Origin: Tetrahymena elliotti 4EA
Lineage: Eukaryota > Ciliophora > Oligohymenophorea > Hymenostomatida > Tetrahymenidae
NCBI GenBank assembly: GCA_000231825.2
Contig: JH720326.1
Span: 151,006 to 174,298, forward strand
Length of the DNA: 23,293 nucleotides
Direction: 5' to 3'
Below the pieces are notes generated by a model, which was given only the letters and a program-made list of their open reading frames with translations, did no database searches and was not told the origin of the DNA. The stretch's first letter is position 1. Each line of letters opens with the position of its first letter. Positions 11,827-22,875 of this stretch are shown here, one piece after another. Position numbers and translations under genes: made by a program.

Positions 11827-12186
11827 AACTTTAATAATAAATATGAAAATCTATTAACTCTACTTTTTTATGCTTTTTTTAAATTTGACTATTTTATCAA
11901 CAATTATCTTTTTGATGAATGTATTATACTAAACATTATTCTAAAGATAATTTAAATCTTTAAAATGATCAATATTTATCTATCTATTCATTTAAAAACG
12001 GAAATAGTACACTACAAATACAATAAAAAAATCTATGACATATTTTATTTAAAAAAAATTCAAACAAACATAAATAAAAAAATAAAAAAGAGTACTGATC
12101 CATTTATTATTGAAATCTAAAATTTCAAAATTTTAAACAAAAAAGTTTTTTTCCAATAAACAAAAAGTTTAAAAAAAATACAAAAG
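11827..12186. other. Spacer between phosphatase and TPR genes
   Basis: About 360 nt with no independent gene. It includes the open upstream extension of the phosphatase frame (to an ATG at 11991) and otherwise A/T-rich runs. Confidence 0.55.
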
Positions 12187-14396
12187 TCAAGTCGTATTAA
12201 AATATTTATCTATTTAAATTTAATCACTAATACTTTCATAAAGTACCTGGCATTCACTTTAGTATTTATTTAATTTTCTTAATTTATAAAGGTAGTTTAG
12301 GGATTTTATCATATTTTTTTCAAAAAAATATAATTTCGCGAGATTATAAATTGCATGAGAGTCATTTTGTGAGTGATTTAAATATTTCTTGAAATATTAT
12401 ATGGCCCTTTTATAATTATTGTCAAGCATATAAGCTATAGCTAAGTAATGTAAATAGCAGTATTTTTTATTGTTGAGATTAATGCATGATTTATATGCCT
12501 TTATGGAACTTTTATAAAGCTTTTGCTTTTAGTAGATTGTTCCTATTTTAAAATAGCTAGAATCTTCATATGGATTCAGTTCTAAGCATTACTAAATGTA
12601 TTATATTGCTTCTTCAAACATATTCTTCTATTCGTAGATTTATGCTAGTTTATTTATGCAATCTAAGTGAGTTGGATTTAATTATAAACACTTCAATAGA
12701 TATTCTATTTATAGAAGATCTTAGTCAAAAGAAGATTATAAACTTAATCCATAAAAAAAGTATATGTTAGAGTCTTAAATAATGGAGATACTTTCAGTTA
12801 TTTAAATACATTTATCTAAAGCATTTTCTATCTCTTCATCTTACAAAAGCATGTCAATAGTTACAGCATCTTCTAAATTTAGGAAATCTTCTTTAGTTAT
12901 TTAAGTACTTTTTTGTATTTAAAAAAAGGTATTCATTATAAGTAGTTAAATCATTTTTTTACAATTTTTCATTTTAGTTTTAGTAAAGTTTATAATTATC
13001 CTTTACTTTAAAAAAATCTCTACTTTCATTATTTGTTTCTTTCTCTTCAATTACATTTTTAATGTCAAGAAATTTTTGCCACTCTAAGATATCTTTTAAT
13101 TAAAATAGATTAACTTAACTAATAATAATTTTTTGAATAAAAAATCAATTATTTTCAAATTCTTTATTTTTAGTTATTAATTTTAATTGCTAGAATTACT
13201 CAACTTCAAATATAAATCATCGAGTAGTTAATTAATTAATAATTCATCTTTTTCAGAAGTAATTAAATTGATTAAAGCTATCAAATCTGAGTCTAACAAA
13301 TTGATGTACTACAAGAATTTTGGTGTAAAATTTAGTAGAATTTAAAGAATGCATTAAAACAAATCTAGAGAATCAGGATTTTTTAGATTTTATCTTTATT
13401 CTTCAGAAAGAGCTTGAATTTCTCCTAAAATTAAATTTTATAAATAATTATGGTTTGCAAAAATATACTTTTACCAAAAATTCCTCTATTATCATGAACA
13501 AACATATTACTAACTTTCAAATTATAGTAATAAATACCATTTTTTTACAATAAAAAATATAATTCTATATAGTCAATCAAGATAGAAGCCAAATTAGAGT
13601 AGTTTTTTTCATTTTAAAGGTAATTTTCAATTGATCCTCCTAAATATTTATTGATTTATTAAAGCGAAATCTTCAAAGAAATATATTAAAATGATACCAT
13701 TTGGTATTTGTATACACAAGCTAAAATGGCCATTAAGAATTCCTAATCCAAAATGCGATAAAAATGCTTTTTTTTAATAAATATTTTCTTCGAAATTTCT
13801 AATGTTCTTGAGCACTTAAGTAACATTATAAAGGAAATCAAGCATTGGTAATGAAGAATAGTATAGCTTTAACAAACACTTTTTGTTTTATTATTATGAG
13901 CAAATCCTCACATTCGAACTTAAACCCATTTATTATTCATCATCTATGGTAAAAATTTCATTTCTTATATTAAACTCTTTATAAGTTTCAGCCCAATTTA
14001 AAATTTTAGTGAATTTGGTTATCATAAATTTCAGTTTTGAATCAACAAATTTTAAATTATCAAAGATTTTCTTTGCTTTGTTTCTAAAGTCAAAAAAATA
14101 ATTTAAAGTTATTAAATATTTAAAAAAATTTTTTATCATTGATGGCTGATTTAAATAAGAAATATCTCTCACTAATTTTAATGCTTAATTATTTTAATTT
14201 TAATGAAAGATACTTCATAGAATTATAAAAATAAAATAACTTATTTATTTTTCAATATTATTAATTGTTAAATCAAATAAAAAGAGTTACTCTCTAAATT
14301 TGGAAAGACTACATTATGAAATAAAAAAGAGACAGAGAAATTTTTATCACATAAATAACATTTCAAATTATTTAAATTTTGATTTAGTAAAGGCAT
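12187..14396 (-). CDS. TPR-repeat protein, six exons, function unknown
   Basis: Proposed exons are 14396-14291, 14171-13698, 13639-13475, 13424-13200, 13113-12963 and 12907-12187, with introns of 119, 58, 50, 86 and 55 nt whose phases all agree, giving 613 aa. The last exon encodes about five tetratricopeptide repeats (roughly residues 420-590). They show the typical spacing, for example IYEQKNMFEEAIQYIQQCLE followed by LNPYED, and AYMLDNNYKRAIQYFKKYL. TPRs form a helical scaffold for protein binding. The rest is helical and hydrophilic without a domain I recognise; a CYLC pair sits at residues 13-16. The ATG at 14396 follows AATAAAC. The codon for Met36 is split by intron 1 (A|TG). The 86- and 55-nt introns use AAG acceptors. 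Their borders are the least certain; a 36-nt alternative also restores frame for the 55-nt one. Expression and partner are unknown. Confidence 0.72.
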
Positions 14397-14959
14397 GTTT
14401 ATTGAAAAAAATTAATGAAAAAAGGGGAAAAAAATTGAGCTAGCATTCATTTCGTATTTTAACAACCAATTAAATATTTATAAATTTTAAAACTACATAA
14501 TTAACTCCAATTTTTTAATCCTAATTAACATTTTACAATAAAATAAATTTTTTGCTTTTAATAAATATATTATATTTGAAATAATAATAATTTAAAATAT
14601 TAGGTTAATAACATAAATATATTTTTAATCTAAGCTATAAAAATTAAAAACAAATAATTATTTATCTTGATATTTTTTACTTGATGAAAAATTCTCATAT
14701 GTTTTGGATTTAAAACATCAAAATCTTTATTCCTTCCCTCCAACCTTCATTCATTTAAAAATTTTAAGATTGAACAACTAGAAAATAAAAAATTTCTCTT
14801 TAATGGAATGGTTTTTTTAAATATCAATAAAATAAATTACAAAACTTGATAATAAATATTTTAAATTAATTATAGATATTAAATGATTTTTTAAAAATTT
14901 AAATATAAAACAAGTAAATCTTCATAAAATTTATCTCAATAATTTTATCAATTAATGAT
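14397..14959. other. Spacer between TPR and LRR genes
   Basis: About 560 nt of AT-rich DNA containing the presumed promoter of the TPR gene and the 3' region of the LRR gene. No further gene, hairpin or conserved motif was recognised. Confidence 0.6.
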
Positions 14960-16336
14960 TCATTCAGAAATATAAAACTATATAATTTTTTTAGCTTTCA
15001 TCAAGATTCTTAAAAATGATTAGTATTAAAAGAATTCATATTTGATTCCCCTAATTTTAAATAAAGTAATGAAATTAAAGCCTTCTTATTTATTATTATC
15101 ATAATTAATTTACGAAGCAAAAAAATATAAGAGTGTGAGATTTGGTAATTTTAGCAACTCCCTTGCAAAATATTTGCTCTCATTTAAACTAATTCTATAC
15201 CCTCTATATTAAAATAGTAACATGCTTATTGACATTTGTAAGTTTAAAGATAATTTACCTCATAAAAAGATTTAAAATTTTTAAATTCTTCAATTTGGAA
15301 ATACAATTTGCAAGTTTAAAGATAGATTTTTCATTTAAAATATTGCCACTATTTTTATTTTAGATTAATAATAAGTTGATTAGCATAAAATAAATACTAA
15401 TTTAAAACCATCTACCTTATGAAGAGCTTAAGTTCTTGAATAGATTAACAATTTTAGAGACCTTCACAAAACCCAAGCATGCAATTCTAATCTAATTCAG
15501 AATCACTATAAAATAATATTATTAAAGTATTATTTTTTTTTAAATTACCTCAAATCTAAAGTAACATCAGTTAATAATGGTAATCTACTCATAAATGTAG
15601 TCATCCCAAATAAACTTACAGGATCATATTTCCCATTACTAATAATTATTTAAAACCTAATTAATATTTGTCTTACAATTAATTCTTTACTTCCCAAAAA
15701 AGCTTAGTTGATCTAGTTTTTAGCATTTAGTAATGATTTAAAAAAGCTCAGCAATACTTTAACTCTCTAACAAATTTTCACTTTTGATAATTTAAATTTT
15801 TAATGAAAGTTAAAATAATTATTTTACGATATATCTAATGTCAAGCTTCTAAGTTTAGTACAGTTGCCTAGCTCATTAGCAAATTCTAATAGACTTTCTT
15901 TTTATATCTAGTTTTTGCTTATTTTCAAAATTAGAAATTTAAACAATTTCTTTCATAAAAATAATACTTTATGATTAGTTCAAGTAATTCTAAATCAGCT
16001 AAATCACCTATCAGCAGTCCTAATGCAGTTAAACCATCAAGTTCCAATTTATTGTTTCTTTAAAAATAATCACTTCAGCAATTTAACAATAAATAAATAA
16101 AAATTTACCTTAAAAAGAGAGCTAAATGTTTTATCTATTTGCAATCATCTAAACTTTCTACTAAATTCAAAATATCTACTGCTTCAAGACCTAGGTAACT
16201 TAAAATAAAAATTTTGTTTTTTTAATATTTTAGTAAAAATATATACTTTAAAACAAGCTTAAGATGTTTTAGGTTTTTGCATAAACTTAATTTTTCACAC
16301 AATAAATTAAAGTTCTAATATTCTTCTGTATCCCTA
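14960..16336 (-). repeat. Array of ten 30-residue LRR units, eight as identical-length exons
   Basis: Every unit ends with the strand motif L-x-L-x-x and the splice junction falls two bases into the next codon (usually AG|GTA or AA|GTA). As a result, exons can be gained or lost without changing frame. The first unit is fused to the longer third exon, the next eight are free-standing 90-nt exons and the last carries the stop. The units are well diverged from one another at the protein level, so the amplification is not recent. Confidence 0.85.
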
Positions 16337-17036
16337 ATATTATTTAAAAGCCATTCATGGGTTTTTTTTTAAAATTATTAATTTACTCTATTTCTAGTTT
16401 ACTAATAATTTGATAGTTTTGGTCAATCTTTTTTTAAAAGTTAAATTAAAAAAAATAAATTTTTAAAATTGTTTACATGAGCAAATTTAAAAACGCTATC
16501 CTTATTACATTCCAACATAGTCTTTAGTCTCTCTGTTTGATAAAAAAACATTTAGTCATTAAAGAATAAGATTGATATGAAATACCTTAGATATGATCAT
16601 AATCTTCAACAGCTTCTATTTATTCAATCTCTTGTAAAATAAATACTTTTTCATCCTTTAAATCTTATTCAATGATCTATTCTTTAAGGCAATCTTTTTC
16701 CAAGCTATTAAGTTTATCATTTTTAACCAAAAAGGTTTCTAAAATGCTTCCTAAGCTTTAGACTGAATATTTTCCCTCTTAAAAGGAATTTGTTTAGTTA
16801 TTTTAGACCATTTCTAAAAATTAATTTCTAGAAAATTCAAGAATTCTAAGTAAAATCTCTTTTTATCTTATTGTGTTGAATGCTCTAAAAATGATAGAAA
16901 ATTCATTGCTGGAAAAATACTCAAAGTCTATGAAGCAGTTTTTATTTACTAAAAGATAAAGTATATTTTTAGCATCTTCTTTTTAAATCGAGCATTCTTC
17001 TGATATAAAATCTATAAATATAAGAATTTATTCCAT
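14960..17036 (-). CDS. Leucine-rich-repeat protein built from 90-nt exons
   Basis: Twelve exons encode about 490 aa: 17036-16586, 16532-16477, 16401-16247, eight exons of exactly 90 nt (16198-16109, 16057-15968, 15917-15828, 15780-15691, 15638-15549, 15505-15416, 15348-15259, 15203-15114) and a last one, 15050-14960. Introns are 53, 75, 48, 51, 50, 47, 52, 43, 67, 55 and 63 nt, GTA...AG. From the third onward all are phase 2. Each 90-nt exon encodes one 30-residue repeat. Examples are ANELGNCTKLRSLTLDIS, CEGLQNCQSIQELKLFI and ANCISKLKNLKILNLFMR. The shared pattern is L..L..C..L..L.L. The first 190 residues are helical and unrecognised. The start AAAATGG at 17036 fits ciliate context. There is no signal peptide, membrane span or kinase domain, so an intracellular binding protein is likely. 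The 63-nt intron is a multiple of three and lacks TGA; it is called because it falls at the same repeat position as the others. Confidence 0.85.
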
Positions 17037-17709
17037 TTTCTTTTTTTTATTTTTGTTTTGTTTTTATTTTTATTCAAATTAATTAACTTATTTATCATGA
17101 TAATTTAAAATACTGTTATAATTATGAGATGAAAATATTTAAGAAAAATATAAGAAAAAAAGATAATTGATGAAAGATAAAATATTTCAGGAAAATAAAA
17201 TTATTTAACAAACTACTTAAAACTTATGGAATAAATAACATAAAACCCAAAAAAATAATTATAAATAGAACTTTGTGATCAAATTTGGTAATTAAAATAT
17301 GAAAATATTAGCAAATATTTAAATTTTGAAAAGTTCCTATTTATTTTTATACATGAAAAAATAATTGAAGGATAGTAAATGCTAGATAAAAGGATTAAAA
17401 CTAGCATTAAACATTTAAAATGTAATACATGAATAATATTTAAAATTAAATACACCTGTCTTTTAGTATTTTATCTTATGGATAATTTAGAAGTAATATA
17501 TTAATATTTAAAAATAATAATTTTGAAAATTAATAATTTATTTAAATGTAATACAGATTAATAATTATTTAGAAATGAAAGAATTTTAAAGAAAAATTGG
17601 TGATGTTGAAAAAAATTAAACTCACAAAAATGAAAATAAAGTACAAAAAATAATAAAATAAAAAAAGAATGACTCTCTAAGTAATATTTAAATTTTAATA
17701 TTTAGTGTC
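17037..17709. other. Spacer between the LRR and Pcf11-type genes
   Basis: About 670 nt, AT-rich, presumably the LRR gene promoter and the 3' untranslated region of the Pcf11-type gene. I see no coding frame, tRNA-like fold or repeated motif in it. Confidence 0.6.
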
Positions 17710-20700
17710 TCAACTTAAAAGTTTTTCAGTTGACTCAAATTAATCCTCGCTTACTTGGTTTTCAATTTCTGATTGCTTTTCTAATACTTTATAGCATGTA
17801 AGATGAACTATTGCTATTTAACACTTTCCTGTAGATGTTTCAAAAATTTCAAATCTTTTGGCATTTTCATACACCCAATCTTCATTTTCTTCACTCCATG
17901 TAAGAATAAATGGCTCTTAGCATAAATCACATTTACCCTTTATTAAATAAATAAAAGAAATCTCGTAAGAAAAAATAGAGTATAAAATTGTTTGTTACAT
18001 TTGATTTATTTTAAGGTACATAGTAATTCTTTTCTGTTTCTGACTCACTTTCTTATTCTTACTCAATATCTTCATCTTAACAATCTATCCATTACTTAAA
18101 GATTTAAAGTTTAAAATAATGTTAATATTGAATTTTTTTAGTTACATTAGCATCATAGAATAATTATCTATTTTTTTTTTCTTTTTCTTTTTCTCTTTTA
18201 GATTCTATAATTTTTAAATTTTTTATAGTATGATCTTCTAAGTGACTCCTTAGATCTTCTCTTGTTGCATTTCTAATTCCACACTATCCACATTAATATG
18301 GGAGGCTATCATAGATAATGTTCTTTGAACTCATAATTACTTGTTCACTATTTAAAATTAAAAAATAAATTATTTATGTTTTTGTTTTATTAAAAATTAA
18401 AATTTTCTTCGGCCAATTTTAGATAATTTACTCAAAATTAATAAAATTATTTTATTTTTTAATTAAAAATATGATAAAATTTATGTTAGAAAAATAAAAA
18501 TGACAAACCATTTAGTTATACAAGGAATATTAAAGCAAAGAAAATAGGATTATGGTTAGAAATATTCTTAATTGAGTAAAACTCATAATTTCTGTCATAA
18601 TAATTAAACCGATTGCTTTGCTTTTAATATTTCAAAATATAAGCTAAATGCTGGGATTAAGAAAAATAAAAATCGGAGATGATAGATTATTATATTGAAG
18701 ATAAAGACAACGACAATGATGAAGATTTAATTAATAATAACTATATTGGTTTTTTTAGACAATAGTTGTGATTGATTAAGTTTTCTTAATAGAATTTAAA
18801 AAGGATAAATATTTATTGTTTATATATTGAAGTAAAATTTGAAATAAAGTAATTATTAAGATTGAGTAAATTAAATAATAGTTTATAAGTAAGAAGTCTT
18901 ATGATTTAAGTTAGACTAATTTTTTATTAGAATTGATTAAAATAAATAGTATTGAAGTTATAGTTATTAAAGGTTTTATTAATTAATTTTTTATTTATTT
19001 ATGGGATAAATTAATATAACTTTATTTAATCTAATTTAATGTGTTTATTTATGTGTTTGATAAATTCTAAAGAATATCTAACTAAATATATAAATCAGTT
19101 ATGGAAAAATTTTATTTTGGCTTTTTTTGATGTTGTTGCTGTTTTTGTGTTGGTTCAAGAAAAAAAATTATATATAATTAATTTAGGTACTTTCTACTTA
19201 AAAAGAGTTAGGGCTGAATCGAAGTTATTTTATTTTATTTCATTTTCTCTATTTCGCTAATGAATTAATACTTAGTATTCAGTGTCGGTTTTATGTAATT
19301 AAACAGCTCGAAGAATAAGCTTGCTTTATCCTATTATATTCCTGGTAAGTTATACCCGTTTTAGCTTATTTATCTTTATGGTGCTATTTATGTTGGAGGA
19401 GGAGGAGGCTACTAGTATGGAGGTATGATATGAGGAGCCTAAGGTGCTTATTCAATGTTTCCACTACTATTTAAATTTTAGCTGCTACCTTGAGGTGTTC
19501 TATTTCCATTTATATTTTATATATTTTATTGTATATGAGAGACTGGTAGAGGTGGTGGCTAAAGTTAATGCTAATTCATTTGATTGAAAGGAGGGAGCTA
19601 TCTTCTTGGATTATTAATAGAATTTTCAATTTCCATGTTTCCTTAAAAAATACTTTAATTATCTAATAATTAACCAAGAGGTGTGGGTGGTGGTGGTGGG
19701 GGTTACTAAAAAGGTAAGCTAGGTCCTGAAGGATGTATTTTTCTTAAATTAACATTAAAATTTTAGTTATCTAAAGTTCCACTTCCTGTGATTCTTTAAT
19801 TCATGAAGATTGGTTAATTTTGCTGAGGTTATGAGTTTTAAGGATTTAATTCTTGATTTCTTTGAATATTAGTAGAAAGGCCTATGTTTTAATTCAGGTT
19901 GGGTTAGTTCTAAATAGGATCTGGCATATTGTTATTGAAATTACCAGTAGGTGGTATAGGGGCTAAACCTTGATTTGACATAAGTGGTTTATTTCCTTGT
20001 TTTTACAATGAAAGGTTTTAATTAAAATCTTAGTTGCTTCCAAATTGGTTTTATGATGATGATAATGAATGCTAGTTCTATTGTAAAATAATTTAAGATG
20101 GAGGAGGTACTTATTGTTATTTAATTTCAATTTACTGCTATCCTTTTTATATAAATTGCTAATTTTATTGTAAAGAGGAGGGCAAGTTAGGCTAAGGAGG
20201 AGGAGGCAAGGGTGCTAAAATGTTATTAAGCAGGCTATGATTTGAAGGAATATAAGGCTAATTGTTATCTTAATTAATACTGATTTAATTTTACCCCTAA
20301 CTTGAATTGAATTTATTTTATGGCTATTGAGAAGTAGTTTACTAAGTAATTTATGCTTCGCTTTAGCTTCCTAATCCATAGCCTAAGCTCATACTTGGTA
20401 TTAACATTTACCCTGTTGGTGTTTTTAAATTTTTACTTTCTTCATTTAATTTTTTTACTCTTTCTTTCTAAATATTTTCTGGTAACCTATTTGGTTTGGA
20501 TGCCTAATTTAACTGTTGTTAATTCTGTAAGTCTTATTGCTATCCCGCCTAATTTTAAATTCTAACTGAAGCTGGATTATAAACATTTGGATCATTTTTT
20601 TGTGAAGAACTTCCAGTAGTTTAGGTCACTGTTTTTACTTTCTTTTAAGGAGTATTTCCATTCACACCATCAAAAGATGGTTTTTGATGTTGTACTTAAG

Positions 20701-21814
20701 TGGTTGCAGGTTTTTACTAAGTTGAAGGAGACTAATGAATTTTATCATAAACAGACTACTATATTGGCTTCTTAGGTTTCTTTTTAATTTAAATATCTCC
20801 ATCATTATCTTCTTTCTTTGTAGTGTTGCTTTAGGAAGAGTTCGACTAAGTATTAAGCAAAGAACTTAGATTTGTTAAGTTATTTTATGAAATTTCATTT
20901 TAGCTCCTTACTTACTATTGTTAAATCTACTATTGGCTTTATTGCTATGGAATACTGCTTTTCTGATCTTAGTTTAAATTATTAGAATTCTTTCTTATCT
21001 TTTACTGCTGCAATTTCTTTTTCTCTTCTTGATTTATTGGAGTAATTTATTATTGTGATTGCTACTACTAAGGCTATTGAACTGGCTTTTCTAATTTTTA
21101 CTAAGGCTGCTAACTACTTGGAGTTTTCTAAGGAACAACTGGTTTTTTTTTCTTCTTTTCTTAAGATAACTTTTCCTATGCACTTTATGAAGATTATTGT
21201 GATGTGTTTGGTTACTAAGATTTCTTTTATTCAATTTCATCCATAGCCTTTTTTAAATAAATATTAAAATCTATATTATTTTTTAAATAAAAACGTTTTA
21301 GCTAATCAACTTATTCTTCACTTAGTCCTTAATCTATATCAATAAAATGATTGTTTCCAATTTCTTCTCCCATCTTAAAAATAGTATTATCAGATACTTT
21401 TTTAACCCATCCTAATCTCAGCATTTTAAATTTTTTAATTTTTTATGCATCATTTTTATATTCTTCAAATATATTAACAAAAATTTAGCATAATGTATCA
21501 TCAAGCTGTTAAACTATCACTCTTTTCTTGTCACTTTCCTTTTCTAAAATTAATTTATTTATCAAATACAATATTCTATCTTTATTCTTGGCCTTTGAAC
21601 TACTATTTATCTTTAATTTTCCAGTTATAAACTTTGCTAGATAAGCCCTACCTAATATGTATTCTATGATAAGATCATATTATAAATTAGAAACACTTTC
21701 CTAAGATAGTAGTTCTGATAAATATTTATCAAATTTATTGATATCATTTCTATCATCTTCTGATAATTCTTGCCATTCATTTTTAACTTTTATTTAATTT
21801 TGAGGAGCACTCAT
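17710..21814 (-). CDS. PCF11: Pcf11-type mRNA cleavage/termination factor (CID, Q/P-rich linker, two zinc fingers)
   Basis: Proposed exons are 21814-19272, 18347-18146, 18094-17999 and 17937-17710 (introns 924, 51 and 61 nt), about 1,022 aa. The first 150 residues resemble the helical CTD-interaction domain that binds the phosphorylated tail of RNA polymerase II (RILYLINKLIL near residue 85, then CQIFVNIFEEYKNDAQ and MLRLGWVKK). Residues about 200-830 are low-complexity Gln/Asn/Ser with polyproline runs (PLPPPPQ, QPPPPPTP, QPPPPPT). At 867-887 is a C2H2 finger (CGQC...HLEDH). At 950-995 is the second Pcf11 module (CDLC, TWSEENEDWVYENA, HLTC). This order matches Pcf11, a subunit of nuclear cleavage factor IA/CFII that couples 3'-end processing to termination. 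The ATG at 21814 opens the frame. Joining the long exon to the finger exons is inference: donor GTATTA at 19271 and acceptor AATAG at 18348 agree in phase. Alternatively there are two genes, the left starting at ATG 18334. The 51-nt intron lacks TGA and may be coding. Confidence 0.78.
18348..19271 (-). other. Proposed 924-nt intron of the Pcf11-type gene
   Basis: It is far longer than the other introns here (43-119 nt, or about 370-410 nt in the phosphatases). It contains an imperfect inverted repeat (AATATTAAAGCAAAG at 18526-18540 against CTTTGCTTTTAATATT at 18616-18631). It also holds a plus-strand acidic mini-frame (MIDYYIEDKDNDNDED..., about 31 codons from 18680, TGA end). The minus-strand frame of the upstream exon stays open for some distance into it, so the true donor could lie further left (a second phase-2 donor, GTACCT, is near 19200). 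Confidence 0.5.
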
Positions 21815-22875
21815 TTTACTTTTATTTGCCTCCTTTTAAGAAACAATAAGATATTTAATAATGTTAATATTTTTTCTAATTATTGATCTATATATATTTC
21901 AATATATCCTATTAAAAATTTTAATTCACTATTTTATTTAATTTCTTCCCTTTAAAATTACTAATTAAAACATATGTGTCTATACTTTTTTAGGAATTCT
22001 TTTTCTCCATCAAATCTTAAGCTGATTCATTTTACTTTCAATATAATCATTTAATTTTTGGTATTTTACATTTCTTTATTCATGCTAAATTAGAATTACT
22101 TAATCTCAAATATTAACTATTCTTCATGTCTTCAAATTTTTAAATTAAATTTAACTTTTTATAATACTAAATTATCAATACTAAACAATTACAGATAATT
22201 ATTACTAATTATTAACATAAAAAATAAGAAGGATTGTTATCTCTTATTTTAAATTATTTTTAAAGATACTAATTTAAATAAAGCTAGTTCTATAAATAAA
22301 TTTGAAAATGGAAACAAGACTTTTTCCCAAAAGAGTAAGTTTCAGTATTTTTTTATTAATGGTTGATAGGTAATCAAAAAATAATAAAAAATAAGGCTAA
22401 GGCTTTTTGTATTAAATAAAAAATTAATCTGGATAGGTTTGAAACCGTTGTATTTCAAATAAAAAAATATTGTTTAATTAAAGATATTGTTTTTGGAAGA
22501 AGGAAGAAAAATATTTTTAAAAACATTTAAAATTTAATTCAGAAACATTTTCATTTATTTTAGCAAATTGTAAATTTAAAATAAAAATCCAAATTTTATT
22601 TAAAAAACAACTTGGGGTAAAAAGTTAAATTTTTTAAACAACTTTAACCTATTATTTCTGAAATAAATTTTTTTTTTGTCAGATATTTTTTATGAAGCAT
22701 TAATGACTCCCTCTACAAATATTAAAAAATTTTAATATTTTAAATAAAATGTAATATACTTAGTCATGACAAATAATAAAACTCTAAATATTTTTATTTA
22801 AATAGTTTATTCATAAATTTATTTCGTTCTCATTGATTGTTAATTTATTAAAATTCATTCTTAGTCAGAATCTTT
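21815..22875. other. Intergenic stretch upstream of the Pcf11-type gene
   Basis: About 1.06 kb of AT-rich DNA holding the presumed promoter of the Pcf11-type gene and the 3' flank of the right-edge gene. Only very short frames occur (for example a minus-strand MNKEMQNTK run near 22085). I see no gene or recognisable element. Confidence 0.6.

Noticed and set aside
12570..12770. Plus-strand standard-code frame of 66 codons
   Set aside because: It lies opposite the TPR-encoding exon, which reads as a clear repeat protein in the ciliate code on the minus strand.
13933..14172. Minus-strand 79-codon frame as a stand-alone small protein
   Set aside because: Its first codon is GTG, and the following TAA TAA are glutamines. 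It is the front of exon 2 of the TPR gene; the G of that GTG is the last base of the intron.
19393..20215. GGAGGAGGAGG runs as a Gly-rich plus-strand protein or G-quadruplex array
   Set aside because: They are the complements of CCT/CCA proline codons in the polyproline tracts of the minus-strand gene and are separated by ordinary coding sequence.
19039..21246. Plus-strand frames at 19039-19260, 20353-20565 and 21055-21246
   Set aside because: All are hydrophobic or Leu/Phe-rich shadows; the latter two lie opposite the Gln/Pro-rich coding strand of the Pcf11-type gene and the first inside its proposed intron. A strand coding for Gln and Asn gives Leu, Phe and Ile in antisense.
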